Below are positions 1 to 7,139 of a DNA stretch of 64,000 nucleotides, in pieces. A program made the position numbers and the translations under genes. The stretch comes from CAXBES01 sp963974915 (lineage in GTDB: Bacteria > Bacteroidota > Bacteroidia > Flavobacteriales > Flavobacteriaceae), in contig CAXBES010000005.1 of the NCBI GenBank assembly GCA_963974915.1, forward strand, positions 62,001 to 126,000. Direction: 5' to 3'. Under the pieces are notes generated by a model. That model made no database searches. It had not been told where the DNA came from and worked only from the letters and a program-made list of their open reading frames with translations. The number at the start of each line of letters is the position of its first letter. Positions within the stretch are counted from its first letter, which is position 1.

Positions 1-1
1 T

Positions 2-1501
2 CAGTCCGAACTTCAAAATAAGAAGAAGGATAGAAAGGTTATTCCTTTGTGGTGGAAAGTTGGTGGCGTAGCCGCCCTTTTGGCACTTTTATTAACTGTT
101 GGCAATTCTTTATTTATAGACTCCAATAACATAGAAGACGCTGTTGTTACTTCGGAAGAGGTTAAAACGCCGGATAATAATGACTCTACTAATTTTAAAA
201 CCGAGAATAAGATAGAATCTGTAGAAAGCATTTCTACAACTGAAGCTATTGCCTCGGAAGAGCCGGAGGTCACTACACCAGATTCGAAAATAACAACAAC
301 CGAAGCAATTAGGCATGAACAGGAGAAGATCTTAAAATCTTCAAACCGTATTACTAAAAATACTACAGATTCAGAAAATGCTGTGGCTGTTCAAAATAAT
401 TCCACAGAAACTTCAGAAAAAGCTACTGTTACTACCAACAAATTGATCAAGTCAGAATCTTCGTTAGGAGTTATAGAAAAAGATAAAATTGCAGTTTCAA
501 AAACCCCTATGAAAACTGATTCTGAAAATACTGTCAACAAAAATTCAGACGTGCTGCCATCAAAAAATCAAAAGATAAATCCACTTATTAAAGAGGGACT
601 TGATGCAACCAAGGCAGAGGCTGTTACAATTTCTTCCGAAGAAAAAACTAAAAAAGAAGATCTTTCTACAGAAGGAGTTTCCGAAGAAAATAAAAAATCT
701 ATCCAGGATGCTATTAATGAACAAGAGGCTCTTAAAACCGAAGATGCGGTTGCCAAAAAAGAGCTTCCGGAAGACAGATGGGATGTCGCGCCTAATTTTG
801 CCCCGGTTTACTATAATTCGCTAAGTCAAGGATCATCATTAGATCCAACATTCGCAGATAACTCTCAAAACGGCGATGTGAATATTAGTTATGGGGTACA
901 GGTTAGTTATAATTTGAGTAAGCGTTTAAGTATTCGTACCGGAGTGAGCAATGTTGACCTTAGTTATTCAACCGGCGGTGTTGAACTCGGGACCGGTCCG
1001 GTGTCTGCGGCATTAAAGACTATAGATTATGGTGGAAAAAGCGTTGTGTTAACTGCTGTGGATCAAGGTACATTTCAGGAACAGATGAATAATAATCCTG
1101 ATGGCGGATTTGGTCCTATAACACCAAAATCCTCCACCGGCGCCGCAGAAATAAGTCAGAATATACAATATTACGAAGTTCCTTTAGAACTGAAATACGC
1201 ATTATTGGACACTAAGTTTGGAGTAAATTTAATTGGTGGATTAAGCACATTATTTTTAGGTGACAATGAAGTTTCGGTAATGGCCGATGGTTTTAGAAGT
1301 ACACTTGGGGAAGCCAACAACCTTTCTTCCGTGAGTTTTTCTACCAATATTGGATTAGGCTTAGATTACAAGATTAGCAGAAGGTTAAAATTTAATGTTG
1401 AACCTATGTTTAAATATCAACTCAATCCTTATACAGAGTCCTCTGTGGACTTTCAACCTTATTATATAGGAGTGTATACCGGATTTAGTTTAAAGTTTTA
1501 G
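2..1501 (+). CDS. Membrane-anchored outer-membrane beta-barrel-like protein (5' end outside window)
   Basis: The reading frame is open to the left edge, so the N-terminus is missing; the first in-frame alternative start (TTG at 47) falls just before the membrane segment and is unlikely to be the true start. After a basic stretch (KKKDRK) comes one transmembrane segment (WWKVGGVAALLALLLTVGN). A long Ser/Thr/Glu/Lys-rich, probably disordered region follows. The last ~230 residues are rich in alternating hydrophobic/aromatic strands and end in Phe, as in outer-membrane beta-barrels. Flavobacterial proteins of this layout have a cytosolic N-terminus, one inner-membrane helix, a linker and a porin-like barrel, and usually follow a sigma-factor gene; that gene would lie outside the window. 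Function unknown. A hairpin terminator follows. Confidence 0.7.
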   Translation, partial: QSELQNKKKDRKVIPLWWKVGGVAALLALLLTVGNSLFIDSNNIEDAVVTSEEVKTPDNNDSTNFKTENKIESVESISTTEAIASEEPEVTTPDSKITTTEAIRHEQEKILKSSNRITKNTTDSENAVAVQNNSTETSEKATVTTNKLIKSESSLGVIEKDKIAVSKTPMKTDSENTVNKNSDVLPSKNQKINPLIKEGLDATKAEAVTISSEEKTKKEDLSTEGVSEENKKSIQDAINEQEALKTEDAVAKKELPEDRWDVAPNFAPVYYNSLSQGSSLDPTFADNSQNGDVNISYGVQVSYNLSKRLSIRTGVSNVDLSYSTGGVELGTGPVSAALKTIDYGGKSVVLTAVDQGTFQEQMNNNPDGGFGPITPKSSTGAAEISQNIQYYEVPLELKYALLDTKFGVNLIGGLSTLFLGDNEVSVMADGFRSTLGEANNLSSVSFSTNIGLGLDYKISRRLKFNVEPMFKYQLNPYTESSVDFQPYYIGVYTGFSLKF

Positions 1502-1550
1502 GTTAGTTTTTTAGTTGGTTAGGTTTGGAAAAACCCAACAAATGATGATT

Positions 1551-1584
1551 AAACCGTTCTTCGCCATAGGACGGTTTTTTTCTT
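1551..1584 (+). terminator. Rho-independent terminator
   Basis: AAACCGTTCT and AGGACGGTTT form a 10-bp stem with one G-U pair around a short loop, followed by a T-rich tract. It lies 50 bases after the barrel protein and faces the convergent plsC gene. Confidence 0.8.
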
Positions 1585-1599
1585 TTATCTATCGGAAAG

Positions 1600-2340
1600 T
1601 TACACGGTTGGATTTGTTAATTCGTTCCAGATAATTTCCCGGGTATTATTTTTAAGCATTCGCCTGTCGTCTCCTGCGAGAATCTCTGTAGGAATTACAT
1701 TATGAACTTTAACTCGCATCTTCCCGGGACTTCCACTAAAGAACTCATAAGAAAACCGTTTTTTATTGTCATGAAAAGTTAAGGGTGCTATGGGAATATT
1801 GTGCTCAATAGCCAGCCTAAATGCACCGTCTTTAAACTCATCGAGCAATAAACCCGTGTCATCCGGAACGCCACCTTCAGGAAAAATACAAACGCTCAAT
1901 CCCTGACTCAATTTACGTTGCGCACTTTCAAAAACATCTCTCCTGCTCTTCGGACTCCCACGATCGACCAAAATACAGGTGCGTTTATAGAAAAAACCAA
2001 AGAGAGGGATTTTAGATAATTCCTTTTTACCAACAAAAACAAAGGGGTTTCTTACCGAATAAAGCATTAGCATAATATCTGCCATAGATGTATGGTTAGA
2101 GACAAACATATAACTCTTCCCCTTTACATAGCTGGTGTCTCTTTTTATTATAGGATAAAAACCCATTCCAAATAAAATAATGGTTGCCCATAATCGGGCA
2201 AGTTTAAAGAAAAAAGGATACCAACTCTCCTTTAAAATGCTTAAAACAAGGATGGGGAATAGAATTACAATTGGTAGTGTCACCAAAAAATAAAACCATA
2301 TTCTATAAAAGAATGTGAATATATATTTCAATAATTTCAT
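1600..2340 (-). CDS. plsC: 1-acyl-sn-glycerol-3-phosphate acyltransferase
   Basis: Transfers an acyl chain to the sn-2 position of lysophosphatidic acid at the inner membrane, giving phosphatidic acid for phospholipid synthesis. The 246-residue protein starts with one or two hydrophobic segments (residues 5-60). The catalytic H-x4-D block follows (NHTSMAD, His83 and Asp88), then the FPEGG substrate block (153-157) and a downstream PIAPLTF block, all in the usual order and spacing of the family. It is divergent from trpS. A TAnnTTTG box sits only 7 bases upstream of the ATG, suggesting a very short or absent leader. Alternative acyl donors or acceptors are possible because the family is broad. 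Confidence 0.9.
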   Translation of the reverse strand: MKLLKYIFTFFYRIWFYFLVTLPIVILFPILVLSILKESWYPFFFKLARLWATIILFGMGFYPIIKRDTSYVKGKSYMFVSNHTSMADIMLMLYSVRNPFVFVGKKELSKIPLFGFFYKRTCILVDRGSPKSRRDVFESAQRKLSQGLSVCIFPEGGVPDDTGLLLDEFKDGAFRLAIEHNIPIAPLTFHDNKKRFSYEFFSGSPGKMRVKVHNVIPTEILAGDDRRMLKNNTREIIWNELTNPTV

Positions 2341-2347
2341 GGAAGCC

Positions 2348-2355
2348 CAAAAATA
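2348..2355 (-). promoter_or_regulatory. Candidate -7 box for plsC
   Basis: Minus-strand TATTTTTG fits the Bacteroidota -7 consensus TAnnTTTG. Only 7 bases separate it from the plsC ATG, so the transcript would be nearly leaderless. No clear TTG -33 element at ideal spacing. Confidence 0.4.
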
Positions 2356-2388
2356 ATGAAATGAATAATGCCAATGCGATAAAAAAAG

Positions 2389-2396
2389 TAACTTTG
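2389..2396 (+). promoter_or_regulatory. Candidate -7 box for trpS
   Basis: TAACTTTG matches TAnnTTTG and lies 18 bases before ATG 2415. It would be internal to the gene if an upstream in-frame ATG (2361) were used, so it supports the shorter start. Confidence 0.55.
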
Positions 2397-2414
2397 CAAA
2401 AATTAAAATTTAGC

Positions 2415-3383
2415 ATGTCAAGAATTTTAACGGGTGTACAAAGTACAGGAACACCACACTTAGGAAATATTTTAGGGGCAATAATTCCGGCAATTGAATT
2501 GGCCAATGACCCTAAAACTGAGTCTTTTTTGTTTATCGCAAATCTTCATTCACTTACGCAAATAAAAAATGCTGAAGTAATGCGTGCCAATACGTACAGT
2601 ACTGCCGCTACCTGGTTGGCATTTGGTTTAGATATAGATAAAACTGTCTTTTACAGACAAAGCGATATTCCACAAGTAACAGAACTATCCTGGTTTTTAA
2701 GCTGTTTCTTTCCTTTTCAAAGATTGACATTGGCACATTCTTTTAAAGATAAAGCAAGTAGGTTGGAAGATGTAAATGCGGGATTGTTCACCTATCCTAT
2801 GTTAATGGCTGCAGACATACTTCTTTATGATGCAGAAATAGTTCCCGTTGGAAAAGATCAATTACAACATATTGAAATAACCAGAGATGTTGCTTCTCGC
2901 TTTCATTCACAGTTAGGAGAAACTTTTGTAATTCCGGAAGGAAAGGTGCAGGAAAACACAAAATTGATTCCCGGTACCGATGGTTCCAAAATGAGTAAAT
3001 CGAAGAATAATATCATCAATATCTTCTTAACCGATAAGCAGCTTCGGAAGCAAATTATGGGAATTGAAACCGATAGTACTCCTATGGAAGAGCCTAAAGA
3101 TCCTGACAGTTGTAATGTATTTGCCCTTTATGAAATTCTTGGTACGACTAATCAAGTCATGGAAATGCGAGCAAATTATGAAGGAGGGAATTACGGATAT
3201 GGGCATGCAAAACAAGCCTTATATGAACTTATCGTTGAAAAGTTCGCGGAACCACGGTCCCGATACAATTATTATATGGAAAACTTGTCGGAAATTGATA
3301 AAGCCCTTCAGGTAGGTGCTTCTAAAGCAACTCTTGTTGCGAACGACGTATTAAATCGGGTACGGGAGAAATTGGGATACTAA
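2415..3383 (+). CDS. trpS: Tryptophanyl-tRNA synthetase
   Basis: Charges tRNA-Trp with tryptophan in the cytoplasm (class I aminoacyl-tRNA synthetase). Both ATP-binding signatures are visible: the HIGH-like TPHLGN at residues 13-18 and the KMSKS loop at 192-196. The 322-residue length fits bacterial TrpRS. I chose ATG 2415 (MSRILTG) rather than the in-frame ATG at 2361. The class I core begins immediately after it, as in relatives, and a TAnnTTTG promoter box lies 18 bases upstream, inside the longer reading frame. The gene is monocistronic and convergent with the next membrane-protein gene. Confidence 0.96.
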   Translation: MSRILTGVQSTGTPHLGNILGAIIPAIELANDPKTESFLFIANLHSLTQIKNAEVMRANTYSTAATWLAFGLDIDKTVFYRQSDIPQVTELSWFLSCFFPFQRLTLAHSFKDKASRLEDVNAGLFTYPMLMAADILLYDAEIVPVGKDQLQHIEITRDVASRFHSQLGETFVIPEGKVQENTKLIPGTDGSKMSKSKNNIINIFLTDKQLRKQIMGIETDSTPMEEPKDPDSCNVFALYEILGTTNQVMEMRANYEGGNYGYGHAKQALYELIVEKFAEPRSRYNYYMENLSEIDKALQVGASKATLVANDVLNRVREKLGY

Positions 3384-3394
3384 GATCGCATATG

Positions 3395-4138
3395 CTATTT
3401 TTCCGAAGAAGAAGTGGCATTAGCAAATCTACCGGAATAAGTACAATAGTTGTAAAACATAACATAGCCAACAATATCGAACATGTTTTGTAAAAATAGT
3501 CCTTCTACCAGAGGGTTATAAGTAAAGTACAAATAATTGGCAATGTCAATAATATCACTAAGAAAGAAAGCTAATAAGGATACATTTAAATAGTTAACCT
3601 TCTTCGATTTGAAATTACTGGCAAAATAACTAATAAGTCCGGCGCTAAGTAAAAACATTTTAAGGATGGTAAATCCGAAGCTGGAAATCAAGTGTTGCAC
3701 ATCTAATTGAAACTCTTGAAGGAAGCTAAGTATTTTGTGTAGCATTAGCATATCTGCCAATACAACCAATAAGATAGGCCATATATATTTTTTGACCTCA
3801 ACACTAACCACCCGTGTTTCTTTAAAAATTTCGTTTACAATTAAAAATATCCCACTAATAAAGAAAAGTCCGATAATATAGATATAAACCGTAAATCTTT
3901 CCGAAGCGTAGAAGTTAAGGGCACTTAAGATCGAAGAAAACGTAAATAATCCCATTACCCATAAAAAGATCTTGCTTTTTGGATAATCGCTGGTAAGGTG
4001 GTAAACAATGAAAAGCAATAGAAATATCACATTTGCGATATGAATTCTTCCAGAGTAGGCATTTAGATTAAAATAGGTCAATGCCACAATGCACAACAGA
4101 AACAAGAAGAAAAATACTATCCTGCGTTTTCTATTCAT
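3395..4138 (-). CDS. Polytopic membrane protein of unknown function
   Basis: A 247-residue, very hydrophobic protein with about eight predicted transmembrane segments linked by short basic loops, and a short polar, Ser-rich C-terminal tail. No catalytic signature is recognisable. The size and number of helices recall the YhhN/lysoplasmalogenase class, but I do not see its conserved residues, so this is only a topology resemblance. It lies downstream of dprA on the same strand with a ~50-base gap and may be cotranscribed with it. Confidence 0.7.
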   Translation of the reverse strand: MNRKRRIVFFFLFLLCIVALTYFNLNAYSGRIHIANVIFLLLFIVYHLTSDYPKSKIFLWVMGLFTFSSILSALNFYASERFTVYIYIIGLFFISGIFLIVNEIFKETRVVSVEVKKYIWPILLVVLADMLMLHKILSFLQEFQLDVQHLISSFGFTILKMFLLSAGLISYFASNFKSKKVNYLNVSLLAFFLSDIIDIANYLYFTYNPLVEGLFLQNMFDIVGYVMFYNYCTYSGRFANATSSSEK

Positions 4139-4191
4139 CAGTGTAATCGCTAATTATAATATTGTGTTTCATAAAGTTCCCCGTTTAATTG

Positions 4192-5298
4192 TTAAACACT
4201 TTGGAACAATTTACCCGGTAAAGGCCTTACTACGCCCTTTAATTCCATTGATAATAGGAGAGAAGATACTTTAAAAGTGGGAAAATTACAATCTAAAGCA
4301 ATATTATCTAACAAAACCTTATCCTTTTTCTTTAGATATTCATATAGGATAGATTCCTCTTGGGTAAGCTCCACAAAAAGTTTCGTTTGTTTCACTCTGG
4401 TCACATTTTCTTTTATCTTCCAACCTAACATATAAATAATATCGGCTGCGCTCGTTATTAATCTTGCCTGATGATATTTAATGAGGTTGTTGCATCCGGT
4501 ACTTTGCAAATCTGTAGCTTTACCGGGAACTGCAAATACTTCTCTATTGTATGAATGTGCTATATCTGCCGTGACGAGGCTGCCTCCTTTTTCTGCAGAT
4601 TCAATAACCACGGTAGCTTCGCTAATACCTGCAATAATTCTGTTTCTCTTTAAGAAATTATTGCGATCGAAAGCATCTGTGCTCCAGAACTCGGTTATAA
4701 AGCCACCGTTTTGGCAGATTTTTTCCATATATTTTTTGTGAGATCTTGGGTAGATTTGATCCAGGCCGTGTGCTAAACAACCAATAGTCTGGAGATTATT
4801 TTCAATTGCCGCACGGTGTGCAGTAATGTCCACTCCATAGGCAAATCCGGAGACGATAACCGGATTCACCATAGCTAAATCGGAAATGAGTTCTTCACAA
4901 AAAGATTTCCCATAGCTGGTAATATTACGTGTTCCAACAATGCTTATTATTTTTTTATTCTGAATATCAATATTTCCGGTATTAAAGAAAAGTATGGGTC
5001 CGTCGTGACAGTGTTTCAATGCTTCAGGATAAGACTTATCTTTAAAATAACTGAAGCTTATTTTATTAGTCTCGATAAATTCAATTTCATCATTGGCTTC
5101 ATCGAGAAGTGCCGCACTGTTTAAACCTTTAAGCTTTGATGCACCTATCCCGTCAATTTTTAAAAGATTTCTTTTTTTCTCTTTAAAAACAGCTTCTGCA
5201 GAGCCCAGAAGATGCAGTAATTTTTTTGCAGTTCTGTCTCCTAAATTGGAAACACGTTGTAACGCAAGTGTATAGCGTAATTCATTTTTTGAAAGCAT
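4192..5298 (-). CDS. dprA: DNA-processing protein DprA (Smf)
   Basis: Binds incoming single-stranded DNA and loads RecA during natural transformation. It has an N-terminal helix-hairpin-helix region followed by the Rossmann-like DprA core, with SIVGTRNITSYG, SGFAYGVD, the FLKRNRIIAGIS block and SAEKGGSLVTA. A C-terminal winged-helix-like segment ends the protein, which is 368 residues from ATG 5298. The frame can be extended to a TTG at 5331, but that codon overlaps a TAnnTTTG promoter box, so ATG 5298 is preferred. Its presence makes natural transformation plausible, though DprA is widespread and does not prove it. Confidence 0.94.
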   Translation of the reverse strand: MLSKNELRYTLALQRVSNLGDRTAKKLLHLLGSAEAVFKEKKRNLLKIDGIGASKLKGLNSAALLDEANDEIEFIETNKISFSYFKDKSYPEALKHCHDGPILFFNTGNIDIQNKKIISIVGTRNITSYGKSFCEELISDLAMVNPVIVSGFAYGVDITAHRAAIENNLQTIGCLAHGLDQIYPRSHKKYMEKICQNGGFITEFWSTDAFDRNNFLKRNRIIAGISEATVVIESAEKGGSLVTADIAHSYNREVFAVPGKATDLQSTGCNNLIKYHQARLITSAADIIYMLGWKIKENVTRVKQTKLFVELTQEESILYEYLKKKDKVLLDNIALDCNFPTFKVSSLLLSMELKGVVRPLPGKLFQSV

Positions 5299-5328
5299 TG
5301 AATTGTAAGTACTGTAGGGGAGAGAACT

Positions 5329-5336
5329 CAAAAATA
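5329..5336 (-). promoter_or_regulatory. Candidate -7 box for dprA
   Basis: Minus-strand TATTTTTG (TAnnTTTG), 30 bases upstream of ATG 5298. It overlaps the alternative TTG start codon at 5331. Confidence 0.45.
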
Positions 5337-5396
5337 CTATATTTTAGTTTGTTAATAAGTTCGCATCTTAAAAATTGATTGAAAATTAAAAAAAAG

Positions 5397-5404
5397 TATA
5401 TTTG
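5397..5404 (+). promoter_or_regulatory. Promoter of the HU/SPOR gene
   Basis: TATATTTG fits TAnnTTTG and is preceded by TTG (5375-5377) with a 19-base spacer, matching the Bacteroidota -33/-7 arrangement. Only five bases separate the box from the ATG at 5410, predicting a leaderless transcript. Confidence 0.6.
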
Positions 5405-5409
5405 TTTCA

Positions 5410-6351
5410 ATGCAATTATCCGTTTACATAAACGATCTGCTCTACAGATATGAATGTGTTATAATTCCAGGTTTTGGTGCTTTCTTAACCCAATACAGAT
5501 CTGCGATAATAGATGACGACACACATACTTTTTACCCACCGGGGAAGGTTCTATCATTTAATAAGCAATTGCAAACAAACGATGGACTATTAGCGAATTA
5601 TGTAGCTTCGGTTGAAAATATTAGTTATGAAGCGGCGCTTCAACAAATCAGAAATTTTACCGGAAAATTATCATTACGTCTTTCAGAAAAGGAAACCATC
5701 ACATTAGCCGGGATTGGAGAGTTTTTTCTTAATAATGAAAATTCTGTACAGTTTATTCCATCAGAAAAAGAAAACTTTAGTACAGCATCTTTTGGATTAA
5801 ACAGTTTTGTATCCCCTAAAATTTCGAGAGAAGTCTATAAAGAAGAAGTTGAGAAGCTGGAAGAAAAAGTTCCATTACTGTTTACTCCTGAAAGAAGGAC
5901 CGCAAGGCCTTATTTAAAATATGCAGCTGTAGCTCTTATTGCATTATCCATTGGTGGATTGGGCGGTTTAAAATTATACGAAGGAAAGGTCAAGAAGCAC
6001 AATTTTGTTGAGAAACAAAAAGCAAGCACTCTGGTTGAACATCGAATACAGGAAGCAACCTTCATTATAGAGAATCCGTTACCGGCATTGAACCTTACAC
6101 TTCCGAAGCAAAAAGGAAAATATCACATCGTAGCCGGTGCCTTTCGAGTGGAAGAAAATGCTGATAAAAAACTGCAGGAACTTCTAAAAAATGGTCACTC
6201 TGCACGACGTATTGGAAAAAACCGATATGGATTGCATCAAGTGGTGTACCGTAGTTTTGAGGATAGGTTAGATGCCTTAAAAGGACTTCGCTTAATTAAG
6301 AATACAGAAAACAAAGATGCCTGGTTGCTCGTTCAGGAACTTTCACAATAA
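5410..6351 (+). CDS. HU-like (CCDC81-type) / SPOR domain membrane protein
   Basis: The 313-residue protein joins three parts. Residues 1-135 resemble the bacterial HU/CCDC81-type fold: MQLSVYINDLL start, VIIPGFGAF, then ITLAGIGEFF, the repeated glycine turns typical of HU-like beta-arms. Residues 169-190 form one transmembrane helix preceded by basic residues, placing the N-terminus in the cytoplasm. Residues 236-311 form a SPOR domain (KYHIVAGAF ... LLVQEL), which binds denuded septal peptidoglycan. By family knowledge SPOR proteins localise to the division site. Whether the HU-like part binds DNA is unproven; it could be a protein-interaction fold. It is divergent from dprA. Confidence 0.85.
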   Translation: MQLSVYINDLLYRYECVIIPGFGAFLTQYRSAIIDDDTHTFYPPGKVLSFNKQLQTNDGLLANYVASVENISYEAALQQIRNFTGKLSLRLSEKETITLAGIGEFFLNNENSVQFIPSEKENFSTASFGLNSFVSPKISREVYKEEVEKLEEKVPLLFTPERRTARPYLKYAAVALIALSIGGLGGLKLYEGKVKKHNFVEKQKASTLVEHRIQEATFIIENPLPALNLTLPKQKGKYHIVAGAFRVEENADKKLQELLKNGHSARRIGKNRYGLHQVVYRSFEDRLDALKGLRLIKNTENKDAWLLVQELSQ

Positions 6352-6428
6352 TCCAATTTATTTTACAGAAGAATTATTTTTATTCCCATCAAACTAAAAA
6401 ATAATGAAGTTTTGGGCGTAATACTTTT

Positions 6429-6436
6429 TACCTTTG
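6429..6436 (+). promoter_or_regulatory. Candidate -7 box for the thioesterase gene
   Basis: TACCTTTG (TAnnTTTG) lies 13 bases before ATG 6450. A TTTG at 6411 precedes it, but the 14-base spacer is short. Confidence 0.45.
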
Positions 6437-6449
6437 CAAAAAAAACGAG

Positions 6450-6959
6450 ATGCAATCCAAAACCCCAAGTGACTCCTTAACAATTGTTACAGATTTAGTC
6501 TTACCTAGTGAAACCAATCCTATTGGTAATATGTTTGGTGGTGAATTATTAGCGCGAATGGATCGTGCTGCAAGTATCGCCGCGAGAAGACACAGTAGAA
6601 GAATTGTTGTAACCGTATCCGTAAATCATGTAGCGTTCAATAAAATGATTCCATTAGGAAGCGTTGTTACTGTGGAAGCTAAAGTCTCCAGAGCATTTAA
6701 AAGTTCGATGGAAATTTTTATGGATGTTTGGATCGAAGATCGTGAGAGCGGACTTAAAAGCAAAGCCAATGAAGCTATCTATACCTTCGTTGCAGTAGAT
6801 GAAATGGGAAGCCCTGTTCCCGTTCCTCCCCTTGTTCCTGAAACAGAAACTGAGATAGAAAGATTTAATGCAGCACTTAGAAGAAAACAATTGAGTCTTG
6901 TAATCGCTGGTAAGATGAAACCCAATGATGCTACCGAATTAAAGGCGCTGTTTCAATAA
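6450..6959 (+). CDS. Acyl-CoA thioesterase, hotdog fold
   Basis: Hydrolyses acyl-CoA thioesters in the cytoplasm. The 169-residue protein has the single-hotdog acyl-CoA hydrolase signature (GNMFGGELLARMD, catalytic Asp38), then the VTVSVNHVAF and GSVVTVEAKV strands. Family members (YciA/ACOT type) act as hexamers on short- to long-chain acyl-CoAs; the substrate here cannot be read from sequence. The start is supported by a TAnnTTTG box 13 bases upstream. It stands alone between the SPOR gene and the secreted protease. Confidence 0.9.
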   Translation: MQSKTPSDSLTIVTDLVLPSETNPIGNMFGGELLARMDRAASIAARRHSRRIVVTVSVNHVAFNKMIPLGSVVTVEAKVSRAFKSSMEIFMDVWIEDRESGLKSKANEAIYTFVAVDEMGSPVPVPPLVPETETEIERFNAALRRKQLSLVIAGKMKPNDATELKALFQ

Positions 6960-7064
6960 AATTACGACCCTACAATGCTCATACTCTATGTAATTAGTAG
7001 GAATATGAAATAAAAAAAATCGGTTTTTTAACGTAATCCACTATTATTTTAGAACCTAATTAGA

Positions 7065-7072
7065 TATATTTG
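7065..7072 (+). promoter_or_regulatory. Candidate -7 box for the subtilase gene
   Basis: TATATTTG (TAnnTTTG) in the 180-base intergenic region. It predicts a leader of roughly 60 bases before ATG 7140. No clear -33 TTG. Confidence 0.4.
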
Positions 7073-7139
7073 AAGCTATTAAAAAAATTGCTCTATCATT
7101 TGAGCGAACTAATTATTTTTAAAATATAATCTAAATAAC

